A stretch of 64,000 bases of DNA, from positions 124,001-188,000 of the forward strand of contig NZ_MWOK01000004.1 in the NCBI RefSeq assembly GCF_012932145.1. The letters run 5' to 3'. The first letter of the stretch is position 1. Each line of letters starts with the position of its first letter. Below the pieces are notes generated by a model. The model had not been told where the DNA came from and made no database searches. It was given only the letters and a program-made list of their open reading frames with translations. The translations under genes and the position numbers were made by a program. The stretch is from Acidovorax sp. SRB_14 (lineage in GTDB: Bacteria; Pseudomonadota; Gammaproteobacteria; Burkholderiales; Burkholderiaceae_C). Below are positions 51,186-63,479 of the stretch, one piece after another.

Positions 51186-52106
51186 TCAGTAGCCGCGGTC
51201 GGGGTTCACGATACCCGCCACGGCCTCGCCGCGCTGCAGGGCAGCGATCTTGCCCGCAATCTGCGCAATGGTTTCATCGCGCAGGGTGCGCGCCGAGGTG
51301 TGCGGCGTGACGGTGATTTTCGGGTGCTGCCAGAACGGGTGGCCGGCGGGCAGCGGCTCGGTGCGGAACACGTCGAGCGTGGCGCCGGCCAGGTGGCCGC
51401 TGGCGAGCAGCGCGATCAGGTCGTCGTCGACCAGGTGCGCGCCGCGCGCCACGTTGATGACGTAGCCGCCGCTCTGCAAGCGCGAGAGGGTGCCCTGGTT
51501 GAGGATGTCCTGCGTTTCAGGCGTCAGCGGCAGCAGGTTGACCAAGACGCGGCTGGCGGCCAGGAAGTCGTTGAAACCTTCGGCGCCGCTGTAGCAGCGC
51601 ACGCCGCCCAGCGCCTTGGGCGAGCGGCTCCAGCCGTTGACCGGAAACTCGAACTGCGCCAAGGCCTTGGCCACGCGCTCGCCCAGCACGCCCAGGCCCA
51701 TGACGCCGACGGCGAAGTCGGCGCGCAGGCGCGGCTTGCGGTAGGCCCATTGCCCCGCGCGCGTGCTCTCTTCGTAGGCGTCGAACTCACGGAAATGGCG
51801 GATGACGGCATGGCACACGTATTCGGCCATCTGCACCGCCATGCCGGCGTCGTCGAGCCGCACCACGGGGATGGTGGGCGGCAGGCGCAGCTTGAGCAAT
51901 GCGTCCACGCCGGCGCCAATGTTGAACAGGGCTTTCAGGCCCGGCTGCTCGTCGAGGAACTGCTGGGGCGGCGCCCAGACGACGGCGTAGTCGGCCTGCG
52001 GCGCCCCGGCCTGCCAGACGCTGATGTCAGCGCCGGGCAGCGCGGCGGCCAGGCCCTGCAGCCAGGGTTCGGATTTGGTGTCGGTACAGCAAAAAGTGAT
52101 TTTCAT
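51186..52106 (-). CDS. ghrA: glyoxylate/hydroxypyruvate reductase A
   Basis: 306 residues, D-2-hydroxyacid dehydrogenase family. Rossmann VGVMGLGVLGERVAKAL; catalytic Arg in NVARGAHLVDD, Glu in DVFRTEPLPAGHPFW, His in VTPHTSA; GAGVDALLK early. These match the GhrA branch that reduces glyoxylate and hydroxypyruvate with NAD(P)H. It lies between the HMG-CoA lyase and carboxylase alpha genes on the same strand, with no metabolic reason apparent. Confidence 0.92.
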   Translation of the reverse strand: MKITFCCTDTKSEPWLQGLAAALPGADISVWQAGAPQADYAVVWAPPQQFLDEQPGLKALFNIGAGVDALLKLRLPPTIPVVRLDDAGMAVQMAEYVCHAVIRHFREFDAYEESTRAGQWAYRKPRLRADFAVGVMGLGVLGERVAKALAQFEFPVNGWSRSPKALGGVRCYSGAEGFNDFLAASRVLVNLLPLTPETQDILNQGTLSRLQSGGYVINVARGAHLVDDDLIALLASGHLAGATLDVFRTEPLPAGHPFWQHPKITVTPHTSARTLRDETIAQIAGKIAALQRGEAVAGIVNPDRGY

Positions 52107-52194
52107 GGCGTGCGAGGTTAACGCCTGCGCGGGCCGGGCGCTGTCGCACCGGGGTGCGCATTGCGCCCGGCCCGGTCGTGCGGGTCAGGCAAGT

Positions 52195-54228
<2,034 letters not shown>

Positions 54229-54291
54229 GAGAAAACTCCAAGGTGAAAACGCCCGCGTGCCCACGCACCCGGTCTCAAAAATCCCAGGCCG

Positions 54292-55005
54292 TCACGGCCC
54301 CGGCACTCCCGCAACCACGCCACAGGCGCGCAGCACAGCCGCCACATCCAGGTGCGCAGCCACCGCTGCCCGGTGGGGCTGCAGTTCAAAGCGCGGCACC
54401 TGGCCCCAGCAGGGCGCGCCCAGTCCGTCTTGCAGGGCGGTGATCTGGTCGGGCAGGTGCGGCATGGCGGCATCGACGGTGTTGGCGACCCAGCCGGCCA
54501 GCACCAGGCCACGCGCGCGCACCGCCTCGGCCGTCAGGAAGGCATGGCTCAGGCAGCCCAGGCGCAGGCCCACCACCAGCACCACGGGCAGGGCCAGCTC
54601 GCGGGCCAGGTCGGCCGTGTCCCAGCCGGGCACCAGCGGCACGCAAAAACCGCCCACACCTTCGACCAGGGCGATGTCGGCGCGCTGCGCTACACGGCGC
54701 ACTTCGGCCAGCAGCGCCTGCGGTGCCAGGCTGCGGCCTTCCAGGCGCGCCGCCACATGGGGCGCACAGGCGGCGCGCAATTGCCACGGGCCCACGTCAC
54801 TGTCCGTCAAGCCCGCATTGCCGGCATCGCGCAGTTGCCGCACGTCTTCGTTGACCCAGACGCCATCCACGCATTCCTGCCCTGCCGCGACGGGCTTGAG
54901 CGCGGCCACGCGCAGGCCCGTCTGCGCCAGCGCATGCGCCAGCCCGGCAGTGACGCAGGTCTTGCCGATCTCCGTGTCGGTGCCGGTGATGAACAGGCCC
55001 TTCAT
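54292..55005 (-). CDS. bioD: dethiobiotin synthetase
   Basis: 237 residues. ATP-dependent closure of the ureido ring. P-loop [19 protein letters not shown] (first GTDTEIGKT), [19 protein letters not shown] and [15 protein letters not shown] are conserved. The ATG at 55005 overlaps the bioF stop in an ATGA. bioB is not found between it and the next gene, unlike many bio operons. Confidence 0.95.
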   Translation of the reverse strand: MKGLFITGTDTEIGKTCVTAGLAHALAQTGLRVAALKPVAAGQECVDGVWVNEDVRQLRDAGNAGLTDSDVGPWQLRAACAPHVAARLEGRSLAPQALLAEVRRVAQRADIALVEGVGGFCVPLVPGWDTADLARELALPVVLVVGLRLGCLSHAFLTAEAVRARGLVLAGWVANTVDAAMPHLPDQITALQDGLGAPCWGQVPRFELQPHRAAVAAHLDVAAVLRACGVVAGVPGP

Positions 55006-56243
55006 GCCACGGCCTCCGCAGCGCCCGCCAGGTGCTGCGCGCACTCTTGCAGCGCGTCCAGCAGCAGGTCGATGTCGGCGGCGGTGTGGCTGGCGCACAA
55101 GGTGATGCGCAAGCGCGCCGTGCCGGCCGGCACTGTGGGCGGCCGGATCGCCGGCACGCGGATGCCGTGGCGCTGCTCCAGCCGCGCCGCCAACGCCAGC
55201 GCCTGGGCATTGGCGCCCACCACCAGGGGCTGCACGGGGGTGTCGGACGGCAGCAGGCGCCAACCCGGTGGCGCGTGGCGCGCCAGCAGCGCCGCCACGC
55301 CGGCTTGCAGTTGCTGCTGCAAGGCGCGCAGTTGCACCCGCCGCGCATCGCCCTCGTCTCCGGCCACCAGCTGCAGGCTGGCCAACAGCGTGTGCGCCAG
55401 CGCGGGCGGTGCGGCGGTGGTGAAGATGTACGGGCGCGCGGCCTGCAGCAGGTACTCGGTGATGGTCGGGTGCGCGGCCACAAAGGCGCCGGCCACACCA
55501 GCCGCCTTGCCCAGCGTGCCGATCGCGATCAGACGCTCGCTGCGCAGGCCCAGGTACGCCAGCGTGCCGCGCCCCTGGGGCCCGAGCACGCCGAAGCCGT
55601 GCGCGTCGTCCACGATCAGCCAGGCGTCGTGCGCCTCGGCCAGCGCGAGCAGCGCGGCCAGCGGCGCCAGATCGCCGTCCATGCTGAAGACCGCATCGGT
55701 CACGATGAGCTTGATGCGCGCCGTGCTGGCCTGCAGCAACCGCGCCAGCCCCGCCATGTCGCCGTGGCCGTAGCGCTGCACGGCCGCGCGCGCCAGGCGC
55801 GCGCCGTCGATCAGCGAAGCGTGGTTGACCTCTTCGGAAAAGATCTCGGCGCCGGCATCGCCCAGCGCCGTGAGCACCGCTAGGTTGGCCATGTAGCCGG
55901 TGCAGAAAAACAGCGCGCGCGCATCGGGAATGCAGGGCGCCATCCAGTCACCGAGGGCGCGCTCCAGCGCGGCGTGCGCCTGCGAGTGACCGCTGATGAG
56001 GTGCGACGAGCCCGAGCCCACGCCGTAGCGCGCCACCCCTTCGCCCATGGCCAGCGCCAGCGCGGGGTGCGCGGCCAGGCCCAGGTAGTCGTTGCTGCAG
56101 AACATCAGAAGTTCGCGCGATGCGCCACCGGCCGCCTGCACCTGCTGGCGCGGCGCGGTCGCGCTGCCGGCCTCGCGCAGCACGCGCGTCAGGTTCTGCG
56201 CGGCCAGCGCGTCGAGCTTGGCTTGCAGGTAGTCGATCAGCAT
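55002..56243 (-). CDS. bioF: 8-amino-7-oxononanoate synthase
   Basis: 413 residues. PLP enzyme condensing pimeloyl thioester with alanine. [62 protein letters not shown], the PLP-lysine region [15 protein letters not shown] and [14 protein letters not shown]. It overlaps bioA by seven bases and bioD by four, forming a tight bioA-bioF-bioD unit. Confidence 0.96.
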   Translation of the reverse strand: MLIDYLQAKLDALAAQNLTRVLREAGSATAPRQQVQAAGGASRELLMFCSNDYLGLAAHPALALAMGEGVARYGVGSGSSHLISGHSQAHAALERALGDWMAPCIPDARALFFCTGYMANLAVLTALGDAGAEIFSEEVNHASLIDGARLARAAVQRYGHGDMAGLARLLQASTARIKLIVTDAVFSMDGDLAPLAALLALAEAHDAWLIVDDAHGFGVLGPQGRGTLAYLGLRSERLIAIGTLGKAAGVAGAFVAAHPTITEYLLQAARPYIFTTAAPPALAHTLLASLQLVAGDEGDARRVQLRALQQQLQAGVAALLARHAPPGWRLLPSDTPVQPLVVGANAQALALAARLEQRHGIRVPAIRPPTVPAGTARLRITLCASHTAADIDLLLDALQECAQHLAGAAEAVA

Positions 56244-57568
56244 GCCAGCACCCCATCCAGCGTGGCCATGACAGCGCGCGCCAGAAACTGCGCCAGCGCC
56301 TCGTCCATCACATAGGGTGGCATGACATACACGGTGCGGCCGATCGGTCGGATCAGCAATTCATGCTGGCGCGCGACCAGGTGAAAACGCTCGGCAAAGC
56401 CCGGCGGCGCCAGGTCCTCGCGCACATCGAACGCCAGAATCATGCCGCGCTGGCGCAGGTGCTGCACGCGCGCATCGGTGGCCAGCGGCGCAAAGGCATC
56501 GGCCAGCCAGCGCGCCTGATCGCGGTTGCGCGCCAGCACATCGTCGCTGGCAAAGCGGTCGAGCACCGCGTTGGCCGCCGCGCAGGCCAGCGCATTGCCG
56601 GTGTAGGAATGCGAGTGCAAAAAGCCGCGCTCGACCTGCTCGCTCCAGAAGCACTGGTAGACCGCATCGGTGGTCAGCACCAGCGACAGGGGCAGGGTGC
56701 CGCCGCTGATGCCTTTGGACAGGGTGATGAAGTCGGGCCAGCCGGCATCGGCCTGCTCGAACGCAAAAAAACTGCCGCTGCGCCCACAGCCCACGGCAAT
56801 CTCGTCGGCAATCAGGTGCACGTCAAATTCATCGCACAGCGCACGCAGCGCGCGCAGGTACGAGGGCTCGTGCATCACCATGCCGGCAGCGCACTGCACC
56901 AGCGGCTCGATGATGACGGCGGCAATGTGGCCGCGCCGCTCGGTCAGCATGCGGCGCATGTCGGCCAGGGCGCGGGCCTCTTGCATCGGGCCCTGGCGCG
57001 AGTCGGGCGCTTCGACCACGTGCGAGCGCATCAAGAGCGGGTCGTAGGCGTCGCGGAACACCGCCACGTCGGTGACCGACAGGGCGCCCAGAGTCTCGCC
57101 GTGGTAGCCATGGCGCAGGCAGATGAATTCACGCCGCGCGCTCTGGCCCAGATTGCGCCACGCATGAAAGCTCATCTTGAGCGCGATCTCCACGGCGCTG
57201 GCGCCATCGCTGGCAAAGAAGGTGTGGCCCAGCGCGCCGCCGGTCAGGGCCGCCAGCTTTTCGGCCAGCAGCACCGCGGGCGCGTGGGTGCAGCCCGCCA
57301 GCATGACGTGCGGCAGGGTGTCGAGCTGCTGCTTAATGGCGTCGTTGGTGCGGGCGTCGGCGTGGCCGAACAGGTTGACCCACCACGAGCTGTTGGCATC
57401 GAAATAGCGGCGACCGTCGTAGCCATACAGCCACGGGCCTGCACCGCGCGCGATGGCCAGGGGAGGCACCTGCTCGGCACGCGCCATTTGCGTGCACGGG
57501 TGCCAGACGGCGCGCAGGCTGCGCTGCGGCCAGTCGGTGGCGGGCGAAGGGGCGGTGTCGGTGTGCAA
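56237..57568 (-). CDS. bioA: adenosylmethionine-8-amino-7-oxononanoate aminotransferase
   Basis: About 443 residues. PLP transaminase with [86 protein letters not shown] and the PLP-lysine segment [17 protein letters not shown]. The TTG at 57568 is chosen: AGGA lies eight bases upstream and the frame has no nearer ATG; an ATG at 57643 would run through the end of the DUF4126 gene. Head of the bioA-bioF-bioD unit. Confidence 0.93.
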   Translation of the reverse strand: MHTDTAPSPATDWPQRSLRAVWHPCTQMARAEQVPPLAIARGAGPWLYGYDGRRYFDANSSWWVNLFGHADARTNDAIKQQLDTLPHVMLAGCTHAPAVLLAEKLAALTGGALGHTFFASDGASAVEIALKMSFHAWRNLGQSARREFICLRHGYHGETLGALSVTDVAVFRDAYDPLLMRSHVVEAPDSRQGPMQEARALADMRRMLTERRGHIAAVIIEPLVQCAAGMVMHEPSYLRALRALCDEFDVHLIADEIAVGCGRSGSFFAFEQADAGWPDFITLSKGISGGTLPLSLVLTTDAVYQCFWSEQVERGFLHSHSYTGNALACAAANAVLDRFASDDVLARNRDQARWLADAFAPLATDARVQHLRQRGMILAFDVREDLAPPGFAERFHLVARQHELLIRPIGRTVYVMPPYVMDEALAQFLARAVMATLDGVLAC

Positions 57569-57617
57569 GGTCAAAATCCTGGGGCAAAAAGGGGCACCAA
57601 TTGTGCAATCACCCCGT

Positions 57618-58337
57618 TCAGGCACCCGGTGCCGCAGTGGCACCCTGCCCGGCGAGCCGGCGCCACGCCGCCTTCAAGAACTTGAACAGCACGACCAGCA
57701 GCAGCACCGACAGCAGCAGCATCACGGCCAGCGCGGCGCCAAACCACACCGGGTGCTGCGTGGCCAGCCAGACCACGCCGACCACCAGGCCGTCCTCGAA
57801 GAAGGACAGCAGCCAATTGGAAAACGGCTCGGGCGAGGTGTTGGCGGCCGCGCGCGCGGTCATCTTGGTGGCCAGCGACGTGGCCGCCAGCGATCCCCCC
57901 ATCAGGCCCGCGACCACGCCCATGGTGGCGCTGTCGGCGCCAAACACCCCGGCCGCCAGCAGGGCTCCGGCAGGGATGCGGATGAAGGCGTGCACCGCAT
58001 CCCAGGCGCTGTCGAGCCAGGGAATCTTGTCGGCAAGGAATTCGACCAGCAGCATGCCGCCGCTGGCGGCCAGCACCGCCGGGTGCTGCAGCACGTGCAG
58101 CCCCGGAGGCAGGGGCAGCCAGCCGGCCGCACCCATCGCGCCGACCAGAAACACCACGGCATAGAGCCGGAAACCGCTGGCCCAGCCCAGCGCGGCGGCC
58201 AGCGCCAGCAGGCCCGGCATGTCGAGCTTTTGCGCCGCCTGAGCCGCGCCGGCAGCCGCGCCCTGCACCATGCCCACGTCCAGATGCAGGCCGAGCGTGT
58301 GCAGCCATTGAATGAAAGTGGGCCAGAGGTTTTCCAT
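57618..58337 (-). CDS. DUF4126 membrane protein
   Basis: 239 residues with about five or six hydrophobic helices: LLALAAALGWASGFRLYAVVFLVGAMGAAGWLPL, VLAASGGMLLVEFLADKIPWLDSAWDAVHAFIRIPAG, VVAGLMGGSLAATSLATKM, VWLATQHPVWFGAALAVMLLLSVLLLVVLFKFLKAA (fragments: GWASGFRLYA, IPWLDSAWD). The SG-R-Y and D-IPWLDS-WDAVH patterns are DUF4126. The ATG at 58337 has GGGAGCG upstream. Function unknown; it separates the hydratase from bioA and may be co-transcribed with either. Confidence 0.8.
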   Translation of the reverse strand: MENLWPTFIQWLHTLGLHLDVGMVQGAAAGAAQAAQKLDMPGLLALAAALGWASGFRLYAVVFLVGAMGAAGWLPLPPGLHVLQHPAVLAASGGMLLVEFLADKIPWLDSAWDAVHAFIRIPAGALLAAGVFGADSATMGVVAGLMGGSLAATSLATKMTARAAANTSPEPFSNWLLSFFEDGLVVGVVWLATQHPVWFGAALAVMLLLSVLLLVVLFKFLKAAWRRLAGQGATAAPGA

Positions 58338-58360
58338 GGGCGCTGCGCTCCCTGCGGGGT

Positions 58361-59155
58361 TCAATCCGTCCGTTGCAGCAACCACGCCGGCTTGCGCTTG
58401 TGCAGGAAGGACTGCACGCCCTCCTTGCCTTCGCTGCTGGCGCGGATGTCGGCGATGCCCTCGACGGTGGCAGCGACCAGGGCGGCACCGATCTCGCGCC
58501 CGGCAACGTCGAGCACCAGTTTCTTGCAGGCGCGCACCGCGTTCGGGCTAGCGCTGGTCAGTGCCTGGAGCAATTCGTCCACCTTGGTATCGAGCGCGCC
58601 AGGCGCCACCACCGCGTGCACGAAACCGATGCGCAGTGCTTCGGCGGCATCAAAGCGCTCGGCGGTCAGAAAGTAGCGGTGCGCGGCGCGCGCGCCCATG
58701 GCGCGGATGACATAGGGGCTGATGGTGGCCGGGATCAGCCCGAGCTTGACCTCGCTGAGGCAAAAACCGGCCGTGTCCACCGCCACCGCCATGTCGCATG
58801 CCGCGACCAGGCCCATGCCACCGGCGTACACATCGCCCTGCACGCGCGCGATCGTCGGCTTGGGGCATTCGTAGATCGCGCGCAGCATGTCGGCAAGCTT
58901 GGCGGCGTCGGCCAAATTTTCGGCATGCGTGTAGTCGGCCATGCGGCGCATCCAGTTGAGGTTGGCGCCGGCGCAGAAAGCCGGTCCCTCGGCGGCCAGC
59001 ACCACGGCGCGCACCTCGGCGCGCGCGCCCACCTCGGTGAAGGCCTGCGTGATCTCGGCGATCACTTCGTCGCTGAAGGCATTGCGAATTTCAGGCTGCG
59101 TAAGCGTGATGCGCGCCACGGCGCCGTCGCAGGTGATTTGAAGATTGCTGCTCAT
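58361..59155 (-). CDS. liuC: enoyl-CoA hydratase family, probable methylglutaconyl-CoA hydratase
   Basis: 264 residues of the crotonase fold: AVARITLTQPEIRNAFSDEV, VLAAEGPAFCAGANLNWMRRMADYT, the oxyanion loop RVQGDVYAGGMGLVAACDMAV, FCLSEVKLGLIPATISPYV. AGANLNWM and the leucine-degradation neighbours suggest the methylglutaconyl-CoA step (LiuC/AUH), although other enoyl-CoA hydratases look similar. The ATG at 59155 overlaps the DinB-like gene stop (ATGA). Confidence 0.88.
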   Translation of the reverse strand: MSSNLQITCDGAVARITLTQPEIRNAFSDEVIAEITQAFTEVGARAEVRAVVLAAEGPAFCAGANLNWMRRMADYTHAENLADAAKLADMLRAIYECPKPTIARVQGDVYAGGMGLVAACDMAVAVDTAGFCLSEVKLGLIPATISPYVIRAMGARAAHRYFLTAERFDAAEALRIGFVHAVVAPGALDTKVDELLQALTSASPNAVRACKKLVLDVAGREIGAALVAATVEGIADIRASSEGKEGVQSFLHKRKPAWLLQRTD

Positions 59156-59667
59156 GGTGTGTCGCTTTGTTCGGCTTGCAAAAAGTAGACGAGATCCAGC
59201 TCGGGGCAGGGCTGGCCCAGGGCGGTGAGTGCCGCCGTGATCTGGCCGCGGTGGTGGGTTCCATGGTTGAACACATGGGCCAGCGTGGCGGCGAACGGCA
59301 GCGAGGCCGCCACACCGCGCGTGGTGGTGTAGTCCAGCGTCTGGCCCCAGCGCTCTGCGGGCAGCGTGGCGATCAGCGGCTCCCAGCGGGCCGCGCCTGC
59401 GCGCAGGCGGGCGTCCAGCCGCGCACGGTCGGGCTCGATCTCGTGGTCCAGCGCCACCTGGGGTGAAATGCCTTCGGCAAAGCGCACAAACCACAGATGG
59501 TGCTCGCCCACCAGCAGGTGGTTCAGCGTGCCGTGGATGCTGCGAAAGAACAGGCCCAGATCGCGCCGGTAGGTGTCTTCGGGCAGCGCTGCCACGGCGT
59601 CCAGCAGGCGCGCCGTGGCCCAGGCGTTGTAGCGCGCCAGCAGAGTGAAGTGCGCATTCCAAGTCAT
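59152..59667 (-). CDS. DinB-family putative metalloprotein
   Basis: 171 residues. Four-helix DinB fold: LARYNAWATARLLDAVAAL, FRSIHGTLNHLLVGEHHLWFVRF, ATLAHVFNHGTHHRGQITAALTALGQP. The three His in the pattern H..x40..HGTHHRG are metal ligands of this family. Members serve as thiol-dependent transferases or are uncharacterised. It overlaps both neighbours by ATGA, so it is carried in the operon, but with no evident link to leucine or biotin metabolism. Confidence 0.85.
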   Translation of the reverse strand: MTWNAHFTLLARYNAWATARLLDAVAALPEDTYRRDLGLFFRSIHGTLNHLLVGEHHLWFVRFAEGISPQVALDHEIEPDRARLDARLRAGAARWEPLIATLPAERWGQTLDYTTTRGVAASLPFAATLAHVFNHGTHHRGQITAALTALGQPCPELDLVYFLQAEQSDTP

Positions 59668-60551
59668 GGTGCGGCCCGGGTGCCAAGCACCCGGCTCCAG
59701 AACGCATCGAGCGCAGCCAGCGCCTCTGTGCGCGCCTTTGGATTGCCGCCCTGGTGTACGCCCTGCGCCAAGGCTCCGTTGGGCACGTCGGTGCGCAGGC
59801 GCACGGACGCCATGCCGTCGAAGCCGTGGTAGCTGTCCTGGTACACGTGCACGCTGACATCACTGCCGGCGCGCGCCTGCAGGCCGCGTGCAAAGTCCAC
59901 GCACGGCTGCGGTGGCGTCCAGTCGTCGAGCGCGCCCAGCAACATCAGCAGCGGGGTGTTCTCGAGCAGGGCCTGGCGCTTGTGCAGCGGAGCACAGCCC
60001 GGGTAGAACACCGCGGCGCCCGCCAGGGGCGGCTCGCCGGCCTCGGGGTGCGCGCGGCGCTGCTCCAGCAGGGTCAGGGTGGTGGTGGCGCCGTTGGACC
60101 AGCCGAGCACGCCGATGCGCTGAACATCCACTTGCGGCTGCGCGGCAAGCCAGGCCAGGGCCGCGCGCGCGTCCTGGGCACGCTGGGCCACGTCCACGCT
60201 GCGCTCGCGGTAGCGGGTCTGGCAGACCTCGCGCACGCCGCGCGAACCGAAGCTGTCGGGCATCAGCACCGCGTAGCCGGCGGCGTGCAGGCGCTCGGCC
60301 GTCTCGCGGTAGCGCACGGACAGGCCGCCGCCCTTGGCGTAGAGCCCGCCGCAGCCGTGCAATGCCAGAACGGCCGGCCTGCGTGCGTCACCCTCGACGG
60401 GCAACCAGTGGGCTCGCAGCACCGCGCCCGATGGCAGGGGCAGTTCCACGCGCTGCAGCGCCGGCGCGGCCAGCACCGGGGCCGCGCCGAGCCCGAGGGC
60501 AGCGCACAGCAGCAGGCGGTGACAAAGGCGTTGGAGCACAGGGATGGACAC
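59664..60551 (-). CDS. dienelactone hydrolase-family alpha/beta hydrolase, secreted
   Basis: 295 residues. Cleavable signal (MSIPVLQRLCHRLLLCAALGLGAAPVLA). Core: VLALHGCGGLYAKGG, GYAVLMPDSFGSRGV, the nucleophile elbow VLGWSNGATTT (Ser), LLMLLGALDDWTPPQPC (Asp) and YHGFDGMAS (His). This is an intact catalytic triad. Substrate unknown; predicted periplasmic. Stop overlaps the DinB gene start. Confidence 0.85.
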   Translation of the reverse strand: MSIPVLQRLCHRLLLCAALGLGAAPVLAAPALQRVELPLPSGAVLRAHWLPVEGDARRPAVLALHGCGGLYAKGGGLSVRYRETAERLHAAGYAVLMPDSFGSRGVREVCQTRYRERSVDVAQRAQDARAALAWLAAQPQVDVQRIGVLGWSNGATTTLTLLEQRRAHPEAGEPPLAGAAVFYPGCAPLHKRQALLENTPLLMLLGALDDWTPPQPCVDFARGLQARAGSDVSVHVYQDSYHGFDGMASVRLRTDVPNGALAQGVHQGGNPKARTEALAALDAFWSRVLGTRAAP

Positions 60552-60577
60552 AATGGATCTCTACGTCGCCAGGGCCA

Positions 60578-62185
60578 TCACATGCGGAACAGACCGAACT
60601 TGGTGTCCTCGATCGGCGCATTGCGCGTGGCCGACAGGCCCAGCGCGAGCACGCGGCGCGTATCAGCAGGATCGATCACGCCGTCGTCCCACAGGCGCGC
60701 GCTGGCGTAGTAGGGGTGGCCCTGGTCGTCGTACTGGCGGCGGATCGGTGCCTTGAAGGCTTCCTCCTCCTCCATGCTCCACTGGCCACCCTTGCCTTCG
60801 ATGCCGTCGCGCTTGACGGTGGCGAGCACGCCGGCGGCCTGGTCACCGCCCATGACGGAGATGCGCGCGTTCGGCCACATCCAGAGGAAGCGCGGGCTGT
60901 AGGCGCGGCCGCACATGCCGTAATTGCCGGCGCCAAAGCTGCCACCGATGATGATGGTGAACTTCGGCACGTTCGCCGTGGCCACGGCCGTGACCATCTT
61001 GGCGCCGTTGCGTGCAATGCCTTCGTTCTCGTACTTGCGGCCGACCATGAAGCCGGTGATGTTCTGCAAAAACACCAGCGGGATCTTGCGCTGGCAGCAC
61101 AGCTCGATGAAGTGCGTCGCCTTGAGCGCCGATTCGCTGAACAGGATGCCGTTGTTGGCAATGATGCCCACGGCCATGCCCTCGATGCGCGCAAAACCGG
61201 TGACCAGCGTGGTGCCGTAGCGCGCCTTGAACTCGTCGAACTCGCTGCCGTCGACGATGCGCGCAATGATCTCGCGCACGTCAAACGGCTTGCGCGTGTC
61301 CACCGGGATCACGCCGTACAGCTCTTCCGCTGCAAAAAGAGGAGCTGCAGGCGCAGCGTCGGCAAGGGTTGGAGCCTTGTTTTTATTCAAATTGCGCACG
61401 GCGTTGCGCGCCAGCTGCAACGCGTGCAGGTCGTTTTGCGCCAGGTGGTCGGCCACGCCCGACAGGCGCGTGTGTACGTCGCCGCCGCCGAGGTCTTCGG
61501 CCGTCACCACTTCACCCGTGGCCGCCTTGACCAGCGGCGGGCCGCCCAGAAAGATGGTGCCCTGGTTCTTCACGATGATGGACTCGTCGCTCATGGCGGG
61601 CACATAGGCGCCGCCTGCCGTGCAGCTGCCCATGACTACGGCGATCTGCGCGATGCCCTGCGCGCTCATTTGGGCCTGGTTGTAGAAGATGCGGCCGAAG
61701 TGGTCGCGGTCGGGGAAGACCTCGTCCTGGTTGGGCAGGTTGGCGCCGCCCGAGTCAACCAGGTAGATGCACGGCAGGTGGTTCTGCTGCGCCACTTCCT
61801 GGGCGCGCAGGTGCTTCTTGACGGTGAGCGGGTAGTAGGTGCCGCCCTTCACGGTGGCGTCGTTGCAGACGATCATGCAGTCGATGCCGCTCACGCGGCC
61901 GATGCCCGCGATCAGGCCGGCGCAGGGCGCGGCATTGCCGTACATGTTGAGCGCGGCCAACGGCGCCAGCTCCAGGAAGGGCGTGCCCGGGTCGAGCAGC
62001 ATCTGCACGCGCTCGCGCGGCAGCAGCTTGCCGCGCGCCACGTGCTTGGCGCGCGCGGCCTCGCCGCCGCCTTCGAAGATCTTGGCGATGTGCGCGTTCA
62101 GGTCCTCGACCAGCGCGCGCATGGCGGTGGCGTTGGCCAGGAAGTCGGCCGAGCGGGCGTTGAGTTGGGTGGGCAAAACGGGCAT
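60578..62185 (-). CDS. liuB: methylcrotonyl-CoA carboxylase carboxyltransferase beta subunit
   Basis: 535 residues, the normal length. [104 protein letters not shown] and [23 protein letters not shown] are characteristic of the 3-methylcrotonyl-CoA group ([19 protein letters not shown]). A repeat-derived linker lies at about residues 266-286 ([18 protein letters not shown]). The ATG at 62185 has GAAAGACCTCC upstream. Works with the biotinylated alpha subunit encoded at 52-54 kb. Confidence 0.95.
   Translation of the reverse strand: MPVLPTQLNARSADFLANATAMRALVEDLNAHIAKIFEGGGEAARAKHVARGKLLPRERVQMLLDPGTPFLELAPLAALNMYGNAAPCAGLIAGIGRVSGIDCMIVCNDATVKGGTYYPLTVKKHLRAQEVAQQNHLPCIYLVDSGGANLPNQDEVFPDRDHFGRIFYNQAQMSAQGIAQIAVVMGSCTAGGAYVPAMSDESIIVKNQGTIFLGGPPLVKAATGEVVTAEDLGGGDVHTRLSGVADHLAQNDLHALQLARNAVRNLNKNKAPTLADAAPAAPLFAAEELYGVIPVDTRKPFDVREIIARIVDGSEFDEFKARYGTTLVTGFARIEGMAVGIIANNGILFSESALKATHFIELCCQRKIPLVFLQNITGFMVGRKYENEGIARNGAKMVTAVATANVPKFTIIIGGSFGAGNYGMCGRAYSPRFLWMWPNARISVMGGDQAAGVLATVKRDGIEGKGGQWSMEEEEAFKAPIRRQYDDQGHPYYASARLWDDGVIDPADTRRVLALGLSATRNAPIEDTKFGLFRM
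61331..61391 (-). repeat. interspersed repeat, copy I (inside carboxylase beta gene)
   Basis: On the minus strand: TTTGAATAAAAACAAGGCTCCAACCCTTG..TGCGCCTGCAGCTCCTCTTTTTGC (in part). It shares GGCT-CCAACCCTTG, TGCGCCTGCAGCTC and the T-rich end with copies E and G, and is translated in the liuB linker. Confidence 0.6.
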
Positions 62186-62341
62186 GGAGGTCTTTCCGGG
62201 GCGAAGGATCACAGGGCACGGGCGCCGTCGGCCAGGCGCTGGCCGCGGCAGGAATTCGTGCCCTCAAGAATAAGCCGGGTGGCGACCGCAAGGTTGCCAC
62301 TGTGGTTGCAAATAGCGCCACGGCCCGGCACACTGGAGCCC

Positions 62342-63406
62342 ATGCCGCCCTTCCCCTCTGCGCGCCCCTCCGCCCCGCCCCTGTCGCCCGACTCCTGGGG
62401 GACCGCCGCCACCCCCATAGCCTTTGTCCAGGCCATTGTCCAGGCCTGCGAACGCGCCGGCCTGGACCCGACCGCGCTGCTGCACCAGGCACAAATCGCG
62501 CCAGACGATGCCAAAAATCCGGCAGCGCGCGTGACCGCCTGGCAATTCGAGCGCCTCTCGGGCCTGGCCATGCAGACGCTGGACGACGAAGCCCTGGGCT
62601 GGTTCAACCGGCGCCTGCCCTGGGGCAGCTACGGCATGCTGGCGCGCGCCTCCATCAGCGCGCCCGACCTGCTGCTGGCCGTCGCGCGCTGGTGCCGCCA
62701 CCATGCGCTGATCGCCGACGACATCACGCTCACGCTGTCCGTGCAGGACGGCACGGCCGAAATCGCCATCGCCGAGCACCGCGACCTCGGCAGCCTGCGC
62801 GAGTTCTGCCTAGTGTCCGTGCTGCGCAACATCCACGGCCTGGCGTGCTGGTTCATCGACTCGCGCATACCGCTGCAGGGCGCGCAGTTTCCGTTCGCCG
62901 CGCCAGCGCACCAGGCGGCATACGACGTGCTGTTTTCCGGTCCCACGCGCTTTGCCGCCGGGCCCGCGGCGCTGCGCTTTGACGCGCGCTACCTGCAGCT
63001 GCCACTGCAGCGCGACGAGGCCGCGCTGCGCCAGATGCTCGAGCGCGCCCTGCCGCTCACGGTGCTGCAGTACCGGCGCGACCGCCTGCTGGTGCAGCGC
63101 GTGCGCCAGGCCTTGGCCGCCGACCCCGGCGCGCCGCACAGCGCCGAGGCGCTGGCGCTGCGCCTGCACCTGTCGCCGCGCACCCTGCACCGCCAGCTCA
63201 AGGACGAGGGCGCCTCGCTGCAGGCGCTCAAAGACGAGGTGCGGCGCGAGCGCGCCGTGGCCCTGCTGCACCGCACCGACCGCCCGATCAAGCAGGTGGC
63301 GCACGAGGCCGGCTTCACCAACGACAAGAGCTTCATCCGCGCCTTCCGCGGCTGGACCGGCCAATCGCCCGCCGAGTTCCGGCGCAGCGCGCGGGCGCCG
63401 GCATGA
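62342..63406 (+). CDS. AraC-family transcriptional regulator
   Basis: 354 residues. An N-terminal Arabinose_bd-like effector domain (TPIAFVQAIVQACERAGLDPTALL, NRRLPWGSYGMLARASISAPDL, LREFCLVSVLRNIHGLACW) and a C-terminal AraC double helix-turn-helix (LRLHLSPRTLHRQLKDEGASLQALKDEVRRE, IKQVAHEAGFTNDKSFIRAFRGWTGQSPAEFR in part: VAHEAGFTNDKSFIRAF). The ATG at 62342 is chosen because coding upstream is an artefact of the reverse gene. It is divergent from liuB and probably regulates it, which is inference. Confidence 0.9.
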   Translation: MPPFPSARPSAPPLSPDSWGTAATPIAFVQAIVQACERAGLDPTALLHQAQIAPDDAKNPAARVTAWQFERLSGLAMQTLDDEALGWFNRRLPWGSYGMLARASISAPDLLLAVARWCRHHALIADDITLTLSVQDGTAEIAIAEHRDLGSLREFCLVSVLRNIHGLACWFIDSRIPLQGAQFPFAAPAHQAAYDVLFSGPTRFAAGPAALRFDARYLQLPLQRDEAALRQMLERALPLTVLQYRRDRLLVQRVRQALAADPGAPHSAEALALRLHLSPRTLHRQLKDEGASLQALKDEVRRERAVALLHRTDRPIKQVAHEAGFTNDKSFIRAFRGWTGQSPAEFRRSARAPA

Positions 63407-63479
63407 TCTGCGCCCGCGTTGGCAGTTTTTGTTCCGCCTGCTTGCCTAGACTGGCCGTTTTGCCCCAGGCGCCGACGCC

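Noticed and set aside
59888-62341. Upstream extension of the AraC gene to 59888
   Set aside because: The extension is antisense to liuB and to the hydrolase; the regulator domain begins naturally at 62342.
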